The translations under genes and the position numbers were made by a program. A stretch of 64,000 nucleotides of DNA from Candidatus Zhuqueibacterota bacterium (GTDB taxonomy: Bacteria; Zhuqueibacterota; Zhuqueibacteria; Oceanimicrobiales; Oceanimicrobiaceae): assembly GCA_029262005.1 (NCBI GenBank), contig JAJDAG010000180.1, forward strand, positions 1 to 64,000, in the 5' to 3' direction. A model generated the notes under the pieces. It worked only from the letters and a program-made list of their open reading frames with translations. It ran no database searches and was not told where the DNA came from. Of this stretch, positions 55,201 through 63,230 are shown one piece after another. Position 1 is the stretch's first letter; every line of letters starts with the position of its first letter.

Positions 55201-58200
55201 GATGTGAGTTGAATCGTGCCTAGGCCGATATCATCGCTGGTGTCATCTGAAATTGTATTGCCACCGGAACCAACTACGACGCCGGTTATTTTTCCGGTTA
55301 TCGTGGCTGTTCCTGTTGTGTCACCAGTTATGTCCACAAGAAAATCGAGAGAATCCGTCGTGCCGCTGGCAAGGCGATTGCCACCAGATAACAGTAGTGA
55401 GTCAGGTGGGGCGATTGTGAATTTATTAGTGACATCAGAGGCGCCAATTCTGAATTGAACAAATGTATTTAAATTACTGAAGTCAATATCAACAGCATCC
55501 GGGCTGCCATTAAAAACAGCCATACGCACGCGCCAATCATCGGTCTGCCCGGCGCGAACCGCAGTAACAGTTGTCGGATAGGGTGAAAGTGACTGTATTT
55601 GCAGACTCGAAGTTGCCTCCAAATACCAGGTGTCGGTAAGGTCGGCCCCAGCATCGCTTAAAACAATATTCGCAGCATTGGCATCCTGCCCGGTTATGCT
55701 TGCATCCAAAAAATATTGCCCGGTATCTGCTGAAGCGAGCACAGTAACGGTGTAGTTGAACACACCGGACGCCTGTGCAGCGATACTCGTTGGATTGCCA
55801 CCATCTGCAATAACTGTAAAATTACTGGTTTGATCACTGGCGTTTTTTATAAGTGTAAACTTTGGTTGCGGGTTGTTAACAGCAGCCGCAGCACCGCCGG
55901 CCGGAGCCGGGTTAGAAACGGTTACAGCAATGGCAATACCAGATTGACCATGTTGAACAGTGTCCGGCGTGGTCACAACACTGTCGATTTTGAGTTGAGC
56001 CGAGTCCTGCACGGTCCAAATATCCGGCACGGCCGAAGCAGCCGCAGACACAGGATTTGAGCCGAGCAGACCACTGACATCGCCATTTATCGTTATAGTT
56101 TCCAGAGCAGCACTTGCATTGACATCAACAAGAAATTGCAGACTAACCGTTTGCCCGGCAAGAATAGTAGTAATCAAATCCGAACGAGTGGATGTATAGT
56201 CGGCGTTGCGATTTACTGTCCCGGTAAAATTCAAATTCGCGGTCAGGCCCGTAATCTCCGTGGAGCTCTGATTCGAAACAGACATGGTCACGGCAACGCC
56301 GGTTTGTCCCCGACTTACATTGGTTGGCGTTGTGGAAATTGAATTGATTCCGAGGCTGCCGATTGCTAAAGTCGTGTCGCCGGTGGCGCTGCCACTAACG
56401 CTTGCAGCAATGACCGAAACCGTGCCACTTTCAGTGCCCGCCTGAAAAGTAAAGCTCAATTGACTACTCGCATCAGAGGCAATTTCTTTCGTTGTAGGTG
56501 TTCCCGGATCAGCGTCAACGTCGGTTATCGCCCCGAGCGAAGCGGGAGACAAAGAAATCGTAAACAATGAGCCACTAGCAATCAAATTGCCATCTGCATC
56601 AAAAATAGAAGAAGAGGTAATTAACGATGTCGAAACCCCATCTGCTGCCAGGGTGTCTGGAACTGGCGTAAGCGTGAAGCGCCCCACAGGCTTTCCCGGG
56701 GAAACAGTTATCGTGCCGGTAGAGTCATCTTTTGCGGTTGCATGATCGGCGATAATCTTCCCTGTAGTATTGGCCGTATCGGGACTGAAGGTAAAACTCG
56801 TTCCAGTTGGATTTCCGCTGGCATCAAGGCCGCCAATTGTTCGCCAGGTAACACTGACGTCAGCTACAAAATTATCGCCCGAATCATAACCTGCCGCGTA
56901 AACTGTGGTCGAATCGTCAGTCGTTAGTGAAACTGCGCCGACAGGGCTGCCGCCATTGTTGGCCGCCGTACGCACAACAACGCTATCAACACTTCCTATA
57001 CTAACGGTAATCAATCCGGAGGAGCCATCAATTACTGTGGCATGATCCGCAGTAATGACACCACTGCCAGGGGTTGTTGCTGTAAGTGTGGTGCTTGAGC
57101 CGGTGGACGAACTCAAAGTACCAATTGCAGCTGAAAGCTGCCAATTGATTGCAGATTCATCGGTGATATAGTTGCCGTCGGAATCAAACCCGCCGGCATG
57201 CATAACAAGTTGGTTACCAGGCTGCAGGCCAGTGGCCGGGACTTCAACTGTTTCGCCACTAGCATCACTAAGAACCTTAATGCGATTGAGGGGGCCAACG
57301 CTAACGGAAATCGTTCCAGATACATCTGTTGCACCAGACGCAACATGAGTCGCCCGAATGACTCCGCTTGTGGGGGCCGTTGTAGGCTCGAAATTCAAAC
57401 TTGCCCCAGTTCCTGAAACTGCAGGGGCCAAGTCGCCGGAAGCAGCGCTCCACGTGACGCTTACGTCGCCAAGGTAATTAGTCTGCCCATCATAACTCGC
57501 GGCATAAAACGCTTGCGTTTGATCCGCTGTTAGACCGACCGTCGTAACTTCACTCCCACCGTTATTGGCCTGATCGCGAATTACGATACTGTCAATACTG
57601 CCGGAATTTACTGTAATTGTTCCTGTTGCATCATCAATTGCAGTCGCATGATCGGCAACAATCACACCCGTTCCCGGTGTGCTTCCAGTCAAAGTAGTAC
57701 TGACACCACTGCCTGGAGCAACACTGCCAATCCCCCCTGTAACGCTCCAAGTAACACTTTCATCACTGCGATAATTGCCATCTGCATCATAACCAGAGGT
57801 ATGAACAACAAATGTTCCACCTGTGGTTAATGTGTTCGTCGTAACTTCTGTGGTGGCGCCACTTGCTTGATCGTTGATTCTAACATAACTTAAAGCACCC
57901 GCGGTAACAGCGATTGTTCCTGTGAGATCTGTTCCAACAGCATGATCAGCCTGGACAGAGCCACTCGCTACCGTGGTTGGGTCAAAAACCGTACTTGTAC
58001 CAGAGCCTGTAGAAAGCGTGCCAATACCGTTATTCACAGTCCAGGTTACCGATTCATCGCTGCGATAATTTCCATCAGAGTCGTAGCCTGCCGCATGCAG
58101 TGTCAACGCCTGATCCGTGGTGACGCTGCGGGCCCCCATGTCCGGTCCATTACCACTTCCCCCCTCAACAACAACAATACTGGCTAATGCCCCTGCTGTA

Positions 58201-60131
58201 ATGGTGATTGTCCCTGTGGCATCATCGGTAGCAGTGGCATGATCTGCATTGATAACCCCTGAACCGACTGTTATGGCAGTCAGGGTTGTCGAAGAATTCG
58301 AAGTGGGAGCAACCGTACCTATCCCCCCAGAAACGCTCCAGTTAACGCTCACATCACCAATATAATTACCGTCAGAGTCAAAACCGGAGGCATGTACCAG
58401 GAGCGTTTGGTCAGCAGTCAAACCTGATGTGGTGATTTCAGACGTGTTGCCACTAGCACCAGAGTTAATTCTTACATAACTCAGGGAGCCATCATTTACT
58501 GTTATCGTGCCCGTATCATCGGTGCTGCTTGAGGCAGAATGCGTCGCACGAATAACGCCACTCACAGCGGATGTCGTGGGTAAAAATTCGAAGCTTGTTC
58601 CCGAGCCACTTATGGCAGGCGCCAAACTGCCGGAAGCTGCACTCCAAGTTACAGATACATCAGAGATGAAATTGCTTTGGTCGTCATACGCAGCAGCATA
58701 ATATGTAACTTGATCGTCCGCCGTAATAGTGGATGCACCGACCGCATTGCCGCCATTATCCGGAGCATCACGAATAGTAATACTGGCAACTGAGCCAACG
58801 GTTACAGTAATTGTTCCTGTATCGTCATCATTGACAGTCGCATGATCGGCATGAATAACACCTGTGCCCGGTACCGTTGCTGTGAGTGTCGTACTGGAAT
58901 TTGAGGTTGGGGTGACCGTACCAATTCCCCCGATTACGCTCCAGGTTACAGACTGATCAGTAATGTAGTTATCGTCCGCATCATAGCCGGAGGCATGCAC
59001 GCTTTTGGTCTCGCTCGTTGTCAGGGCATCAGTTGTGACCTCGGCGGTGGAGCCGCTGGCACCATCATTAATTCTAACATAATCCAACGCACCAACGTTT
59101 ACTGTAATTGTACCGGTTGCATCGTTACCAACTGACGAATGAGTCGCAACCACGGCACCTATGGTAACGGTCTTGGCATCAAAGATGGTGCTCGAACCGC
59201 TTGCCGGAGAAACAGAGCCAATCCCACCTGTCACACTCCAAGTGACCGATTCATCAGAGCGATAGTTGCTGTCGGCATCATAACCGGCTGCGTGCAGGGA
59301 CAAAGTCTCATCAGTAGTCATGCTGCGTGTTCCAAAAGCCGCCCCATCGCCGCTTGTGCCTTCAACTACAACAATGCTAGCCAAGGCACCGTCAGCTACT
59401 GTAATTGTGCCCGTTTGATCAGTATGCCCGGAACCATCGTCAACCGTGACCACACCGGTTCCCGTACTGGTAAGGGTCAACGTTGTGCTACTGGCCGTGC
59501 CACTAACCGTGCCAATACCACCGATAACCGCCCACGTCACAGGCGATACATCACTCACAAAATTGTCATGAAGATCACGAGCAACAGCAAAAAACTGTTG
59601 AGCATCATCGTCCGTGTCTGTGGAAAGGGTTGTTATTTCACTACCACCTCCGCCAGCAGCGTCCTCAATCAAGATTTTACTGATAGCACCTACTACTATT
59701 GTTGGCTGGAAAGACTCTAAAGGAGCGCCACCACTGGTTGTCACGGTAAGTGTGTAAGTGTTTGGTGTCGTCGGATTCCGCACAGTGCCGATCGCCACAG
59801 TAAACGTGTTTCCCAGGAGAACATTGTTGCCCGTGCCATCACGCGTAAAAGTAACCGCCTGCCCGGAGGGTGTTGCTGGACCGAAACCACCGGTAATATT
59901 TGTCCCTGCCGAGGCAATCATAGTCGTCGGCAAAACATATCCGCCCGGGAATGTAATTGTGACGGTGCCTGTAGGCGCAAGATCACTTCCTAGAGTAATG
60001 GATAATGTGTAGTTGGTAGTAGCACCTACGGTACTATTATCCGCTGTGGCCTGCGCAAACATAAGATGCGGAATCAAGAAAAGAGGCAGAAAAGCAGTAA
60101 AGATAATTCGCTGTTTACTTATTTGCACCAT
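52236..60131 (-). CDS. Giant secreted repeat protein with Ig-like repeats and type IX-like sorting domain
   Basis: 2631 residues. Signal peptide 1-27 (ending LMFAQ); a beta domain about 28-150; ten Ig-like repeats of 98-101 residues at about 150-1146, each with a core such as DSDGNYRSDESVTWSV. An invasin-like module (about 1147-1260) and CARDB-like and further repeated beta modules (each with a W-x-V-x-AP strand) follow. The C-terminal 95 residues start FFNYPNPFGSS and include IRIYTLLGRLVKSY and NGVYVAVIQTSQG, a FlgD-Ig/type IX-like sorting domain. D-x-D-G-N in the repeats suggests calcium binding. It is likely a surface fibre or adhesin. Its stop is 1 bp before the PorV-like gene. Confidence 0.85.
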   Translation of the reverse strand: MVQISKQRIIFTAFLPLFLIPHLMFAQATADNSTVGATTNYTLSITLGSDLAPTGTVTITFPGGYVLPTTMIASAGTNITGGFGPATPSGQAVTFTRDGTGNNVLLGNTFTVAIGTVRNPTTPNTYTLTVTTSGGAPLESFQPTIVVGAISKILIEDAAGGGGSEITTLSTDTDDDAQQFFAVARDLHDNFVSDVSPVTWAVIGGIGTVSGTASSTTLTLTSTGTGVVTVDDGSGHTDQTGTITVADGALASIVVVEGTSGDGAAFGTRSMTTDETLSLHAAGYDADSNYRSDESVTWSVTGGIGSVSPASGSSTIFDAKTVTIGAVVATHSSVGNDATGTITVNVGALDYVRINDGASGSTAEVTTDALTTSETKSVHASGYDADDNYITDQSVTWSVIGGIGTVTPTSNSSTTLTATVPGTGVIHADHATVNDDDTGTITVTVGSVASITIRDAPDNGGNAVGASTITADDQVTYYAAAYDDQSNFISDVSVTWSAASGSLAPAISGSGTSFEFLPTTSAVSGVIRATHSASSSTDDTGTITVNDGSLSYVRINSGASGNTSEITTSGLTADQTLLVHASGFDSDGNYIGDVSVNWSVSGGIGTVAPTSNSSTTLTAITVGSGVINADHATATDDATGTITITAGALASIVVVEGGSGNGPDMGARSVTTDQALTLHAAGYDSDGNYRSDESVTWTVNNGIGTLSTGSGTSTVFDPTTVASGSVQADHAVGTDLTGTIAVTAGALSYVRINDQASGATTEVTTNTLTTGGTFVVHTSGYDADGNYRSDESVTWSVTGGIGSVAPGSGVSTTLTGSTPGTGVIVADHATAIDDATGTITVNSGSIDSIVIRDQANNGGSEVTTVGLTADQTQAFYAASYDGQTNYLGDVSVTWSAASGDLAPAVSGTGASLNFEPTTAPTSGVIRATHVASGATDVSGTISVSVGPLNRIKVLSDASGETVEVPATGLQPGNQLVMHAGGFDSDGNYITDESAINWQLSAAIGTLSSSTGSSTTLTATTPGSGVITADHATVIDGSSGLITVSIGSVDSVVVRTAANNGGSPVGAVSLTTDDSTTVYAAGYDSGDNFVADVSVTWRTIGGLDASGNPTGTSFTFSPDTANTTGKIIADHATAKDDSTGTITVSPGKPVGRFTLTPVPDTLAADGVSTSLITSSSIFDADGNLIASGSLFTISLSPASLGAITDVDADPGTPTTKEIASDASSQLSFTFQAGTESGTVSVIAASVSGSATGDTTLAIGSLGINSISTTPTNVSRGQTGVAVTMSVSNQSSTEITGLTANLNFTGTVNRNADYTSTRSDLITTILAGQTVSLQFLVDVNASAALETITINGDVSGLLGSNPVSAAASAVPDIWTVQDSAQLKIDSVVTTPDTVQHGQSGIAIAVTVSNPAPAGGAAAAVNNPQPKFTLIKNASDQTSNFTVIADGGNPTSIAAQASGVFNYTVTVLASADTGQYFLDASITGQDANAANIVLSDAGADLTDTWYLEATSSLQIQSLSPYPTTVTAVRAGQTDDWRVRMAVFNGSPDAVDIDFSNLNTFVQFRIGASDVTNKFTIAPPDSLLLSGGNRLASGTTDSLDFLVDITGDTTGTATITGKITGVVVGSGGNTISDDTSDDIGLGTIQLTSSNATVSVLNTNPHVATPNASSQQAEVNTGQSFQITLEVKNDLQEAVENVVVQLLTDGTSTVVKPQDTIATIASNSIGTINFNILASGLENAVIGEIFTSRVLSAVGVQSQQQALIGTANDSTVLVRIQQPADLSLSFEPGFSQFQTADEVFQIEATVSNSGQASIGNTGELTLSVPVGYTIQTPNPAPFAASNPVSWDVKAPASTMPVDSIFARITQIPQDINSALAATVSDSADTVLVETLDVGLSVNSLLVTTPAGAQNNIVSTLQSFQLAIDVSRSPNIDSVKVTLILPGTGFALRIGESPTKYLAGQAETVKDWVIQVQDIELQDTLKVQVIGLVPGPTQPDTTVALVVTAVERANLDLESLTTDLVEINNTVSVSADQEFEIQATVKNEGTADVEGAAVLTLDLGLTQLSLLAGEQLSKAFVPNTPTTWQVKAPSIPVEQQDIKVTITSIPDDENTNQSTRVATDRLTLGVVTGDVGTVVVDTVFVERPPGAEDGTLSTEQQFTLTANVRITNVKNTNISLQIPPSYIPIDDLPKFIGDVDGVRPAQLSWKVQSPNLPSASDFLKVTATGTDLNNSERNAIVMPDSAHLTVVEKAVLSFAVSNSDADNFLTVGQRFTLTASLSKSGEAAVVGEDSVRLELPGGAGYTTSSAISQPIAPGFSPSWEIDAPTEPVTNRSITVRVFDRGTLDENNLDQFVEITPDPAAISTTVLTQAIGLNVAVLSSKRPTTVVRGATDLHLFGLKFKNTTTEIINLERINLTIQDPDGSDIAPSSIISSVRVTDYDNLSVEHLRTSSVSSNPVQLNFGPLSIASSDSEAIQFLVDVNAETELTGFKAIFASPQGDILARPVGSPDFVIIRDDSLQRTLNAAFDAGKFVLVNPELNASFFNYPNPFGSSNADKTYFNYNLSQASDVSIRIYTLLGRLVKSYSFAGSDEQAQAGNHDKDVDWDGRNDRGDKVLNGVYVAVIQTSQGTAVTKIAVAK
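56694..59684 (-). repeat. Ten-copy tandem array of about 300-bp coding repeats
   Basis: Ten units of 98-101 codons inside the giant gene start at about residues 150, 250, 348, 448, 549, 649, 747, 847, 947 and 1048. By their first strand the units fall into types V (SIVVVEG), N (YVRIN) and D (IRD or similar). Units 2-5 run V-N-D-N and units 6-9 repeat V-N-D-N, so a block of about 1.2 kb appears duplicated. Confidence 0.8.
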
Positions 60132-60158
60132 GCAAAGTCATCTATTCGAAAGTAAATA

Positions 60159-60749
60159 TTATTGAGTGGCCGTCACAATGACGTCACCCGTCAAAGTCTT
60201 CACAGAAGCGTTTTCACTGGGAATTTTTTGTGAAAATCGGGCTAGCGCGATTTTATTCTCGCCATAAACAGCAAGACTCACCCGTTCTGCACCCGCAACA
60301 TGTGCATTTTTCACAGCAGAGAGAAATAAATCTGTTTTCTGACCAACAAGTACATCAGTGCCACGGCCACTCCTGAAAACCCAAACTTCCTGACCTTTTA
60401 TTTTCAAGTTCATTCCACCCAGGATTGTTGAAGACGCGGCAATAGTCACTCCCCGCAAATCAAAGCCCACTGGAAAAGCAACAACGATTACACCATTGCC
60501 TGAAAGGCGAACAGGGCAATTGAATTCGAATTTGTACAACGAGGTCGCACTGGTCTCAGGAGACTGTGCAGTAATGGCAAGTCGGTTTTGAGCAAAAATA
60601 TTGGAAGTAACGAAAAGCAAGACAACACATGGCAGGAGATAATGCCAGCGACGCGCAGCTTTCTGTCTTGGATTGATAATCTGTTTCACCCTGGAACAAC
60701 CCTTCTTTTTTATAACGCTGTTTTTAAAGATTGCCCGTGCAATCAGCAA
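60159..60749 (-). CDS. Small secreted protein sharing a domain with the giant protein's N-terminus
   Basis: Up to 196 residues from a TTG at 60749; a GTG at 60689 is another possible start and would leave a normal signal peptide (hydrophobic YLLPCVVLLFVTSNIFAQ). The mature part lines up with residues about 55-130 of the giant protein: here VVAFPVGFDLRGVTIAASS and RSGRGTDVLVGQ, there ITFPGGYVLPTTMIASAG and RDGTGNNVLLGN. It is thus a stand-alone copy of that beta domain. I do not recognise the family. It lies 27 bp upstream of the giant gene and 14 bp after the TPR gene, so the three are probably co-transcribed. A TATAAT at 60752-60757 (minus) could be an internal promoter. Confidence 0.72.
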   Translation of the reverse strand: MLIARAIFKNSVIKKKGCSRVKQIINPRQKAARRWHYLLPCVVLLFVTSNIFAQNRLAITAQSPETSATSLYKFEFNCPVRLSGNGVIVVAFPVGFDLRGVTIAASSTILGGMNLKIKGQEVWVFRSGRGTDVLVGQKTDLFLSAVKNAHVAGAERVSLAVYGENKIALARFSQKIPSENASVKTLTGDVIVTATQ

Positions 60750-60763
60750 ACATTATACCAAAA

Positions 60764-61873
60764 TCATTTTAAAATCGCCCGCAACAGAATCAGAAAACCT
60801 TTGCCATCATTTTCGGCCAGCTTTAAGTTCTTTTGTGCCTTCTTAAAATTTGGGTTTATCTTCAGCGCAGCCCGAAATTCATCGAGCGACTTAAGGAATA
60901 GGTTGCGGCACTGAATCAAATTGGCGATGCCCATGTTGTTGCGCACATCTGCATAGTCCGGGTGAACGTCAATGATGTCTCTAAGCTGGGTAACATATTC
61001 GGAAATAAAGCTATCATCCTTGCCCTTGCCGCCGTACATAAACTTGAGATAAAATTCATTTTCAATATTTACGAAATGTGCCAGAACATCTTTAGGCTTA
61101 CTAAGCAAAAACTCATTAAGAGCGTCCTCAAAAGCATTGTCCTTCACTTTCTTTATAACGCGCTCAAAATTGTCAATCTTACGATTCACCATACGCTCAG
61201 AAGCCTGGGCAAGATGGTCCAGCGCTTGTTGCCGCAAAGCCTCATTGCTTTCATCTGAAAGAGACAGAGCAAGTAAGGCCATTCCCAAATGATAATGTGC
61301 ACCGATGTAATTGGCGTTTAGTTCAATAGCTTTTTGCAGATGTTCAACCGCAGCAGCATAATCTTCCTTATATAACTTGGCAATCCCAAGGTAATTCTGA
61401 ATATCTGCATAGTTCGGTGCCTGTTCAGCACCCTTGTCGAGCGTCTCAATTGCCGCATCATAAGCATCCGTCATTAAGAGTGCTTTGCCAAGATTTGCCA
61501 AAACATCTGAATAGCCGGGGTCTATTTCCAAAGCAAGATTGAACTGCTCGATTGCCTCTGCGTACAGGTTCTTTTGCAGGAAGAGCTGGCCAAGCCTGTT
61601 GGCAGAAGCCGCATGCCGAACACTCTTGACTTTTTCATAAATGTAATAAAGGACCTCCATTTCTGTAATCAGCTCCTGATGTACCGCATTCATAAGCTGT
61701 TTAGCCTCAGCCTCCTTGAGTTCAGGGGCAACGCCCACTTCCTTACGATCAATCACAACACCCTCAAGAAAAACATTGGCAACCACCGCACCATCACTAG
61801 GCGAATAATTGGTTTGAACATGAAACTTCCGTCCGCCGACAGAAACATCGTTGTTAAGTCCTAGATTCTCCAT
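60764..61873 (-). CDS. TPR protein, first gene of the surface-protein operon
   Basis: 369 residues without a signal peptide, so cytoplasmic. An N-terminal beta region (about 1-48, VSVGGRKFHVQTNYSP) is followed by a helical link and about six TPR-like units, for example AEAIEQFNLALEIDPGYSDVL and AAAVEHLQKAIELNANYIGAH, with a final unit near 320-355. TPRs bind partner proteins; a scaffold role in making or exporting the surface proteins is likely, but unproved. ATG at 61873; no strong ribosome site. The 131-bp region upstream should hold the operon promoter. Confidence 0.8.
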   Translation of the reverse strand: MENLGLNNDVSVGGRKFHVQTNYSPSDGAVVANVFLEGVVIDRKEVGVAPELKEAEAKQLMNAVHQELITEMEVLYYIYEKVKSVRHAASANRLGQLFLQKNLYAEAIEQFNLALEIDPGYSDVLANLGKALLMTDAYDAAIETLDKGAEQAPNYADIQNYLGIAKLYKEDYAAAVEHLQKAIELNANYIGAHYHLGMALLALSLSDESNEALRQQALDHLAQASERMVNRKIDNFERVIKKVKDNAFEDALNEFLLSKPKDVLAHFVNIENEFYLKFMYGGKGKDDSFISEYVTQLRDIIDVHPDYADVRNNMGIANLIQCRNLFLKSLDEFRAALKINPNFKKAQKNLKLAENDGKGFLILLRAILK

Positions 61874-62004
61874 GACATTTCACTCATTTTGGTTACAAAG
61901 TTGCTCGTCCATAAACACCGAACACAAATACAATTGTTAGTAGAAACCTCTCAAACCGATGATTTCATAATTGGTTTAAAGACACGTTTACATTGCAGCA
62001 CCCC

Positions 62005-63198
62005 CTAGTCGCGTAATTTGTTCAGCGCCTGGGTTAGTCTTTGAACAGCTTCTTCCAGAGTTTGCATTGAAGTTGCATATGACAGGCGCACATGTTGGGT
62101 TGAACCAAACGCCTCGCCAGGCACGATGGCGACACTCGCTTCTTCCAGCATATAAGCGCAAAAATCAATTGGATTTTTAATCACACCCTTAGTATGCGCC
62201 CGGCCAAAGCATCCCGAAATATTAGGGAAAAGATAAAATGCGCCTTTGGGTATCTCACATGAAATTCCCGGCATTTTACCTACCTCGGTTGCGAGATAGC
62301 TACGGCGCTTACCGAACGCCGACAGCATTTCAGATAGAATTTTATCATCTGCTTTAAGAGCAGCAATACTTGCCTTCTGCGAAATCGAACACGGATTTGA
62401 GGTTGTGTGGCTTTGTATTTTGTTACAAGCCTTAATCAAAGGTTGCGGCGCCAGCATATACCCGATTCGCCAACCGGTCATTGCGTATGTTTTTGAAACA
62501 CCGTTTATCAACACCAAACGGTCACGCAGTTCGGAAAAATCAGCCAAACTAGCATGCTGCAGCCCATCATAAATAATCTTCTCGTAGATTTCATCAAAAA
62601 TCACAGTAATGTCGTGTTTCACTATCACTTCCACAAGTGCGGCCAACTCTTCCTTTGAATAGATTGCGCCGGTCGGATTTGAAGGACTGTTAAGCATGAG
62701 TATCTTCGTGTGCGACGTGATAGATTGCTGCAGTTGAGCGGCAGATATCTTAAACCCTGTAGATTCATCTGTCTCAATAATTATAGGAGTGGCTCCGGCA
62801 AAACGAGCCTGTTCAATATAACTAGTCCAGTATGGTGCAGGAATAATAATGTCATCACCAGGCTCGCAAAGCGCCAGCATCACATTCACAATTGAGTGTT
62901 TAGCACCACAAGAAACCAGTACCTCGGCAGGCGAATAATTGACGTTGCGTTCCTTGAGATACTTTTCACAAATCGTTTCCCTAAGTTCAATTAGACCGGC
63001 GATGGATGTATATTTTGTGTAGCCCGTTTCAATGGCCTTTATCCCGGCATCCTTGATAAGCTCTGGGGTATCAAAATCAGGCTCGCCTGCCCCGAGGTCA
63101 ACAATTTTTTTACCCTCGCGGCGCATGCTTTCGACTAATGCCGTAATCGCCAACGTTTGTGATGGTTGGATACTGTGGACTCGTTGTGTGAATTTCAT
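62005..63198 (-). CDS. Aspartate aminotransferase-type PLP enzyme (class I, AspB-like)
   Basis: 397 residues, fold-type I, subgroup Ib-like. Motifs: DLGAGEPDFDTPE near the N-terminus, the Asn in SPSNPTGAIYSKEEL, Asp202 and Tyr205 in FDEIYEK, the PLP Lys236 in GVSKTYAMTGWRIGY and the late Arg in HVRLSYATS. It would transfer amino groups between aspartate and 2-oxoglutarate, possibly also prephenate-type substrates. It lies 32 bp after the phosphate acetyltransferase gene in the same direction, so the two may be co-transcribed. Confidence 0.9.
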   Translation of the reverse strand: MKFTQRVHSIQPSQTLAITALVESMRREGKKIVDLGAGEPDFDTPELIKDAGIKAIETGYTKYTSIAGLIELRETICEKYLKERNVNYSPAEVLVSCGAKHSIVNVMLALCEPGDDIIIPAPYWTSYIEQARFAGATPIIIETDESTGFKISAAQLQQSITSHTKILMLNSPSNPTGAIYSKEELAALVEVIVKHDITVIFDEIYEKIIYDGLQHASLADFSELRDRLVLINGVSKTYAMTGWRIGYMLAPQPLIKACNKIQSHTTSNPCSISQKASIAALKADDKILSEMLSAFGKRRSYLATEVGKMPGISCEIPKGAFYLFPNISGCFGRAHTKGVIKNPIDFCAYMLEEASVAIVPGEAFGSTQHVRLSYATSMQTLEEAVQRLTQALNKLRD

Positions 63199-63230
63199 CT
63201 ATTTTAAGCCGGTTTAACGTTATTATTGAA

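Noticed and set aside
56694-59684. Regular 300-bp repeats considered as a CRISPR or non-coding satellite
   Set aside because: The repeats are in frame, diverged at DNA level and encode Ig-like domains of a single long protein; period is far too long for CRISPR.
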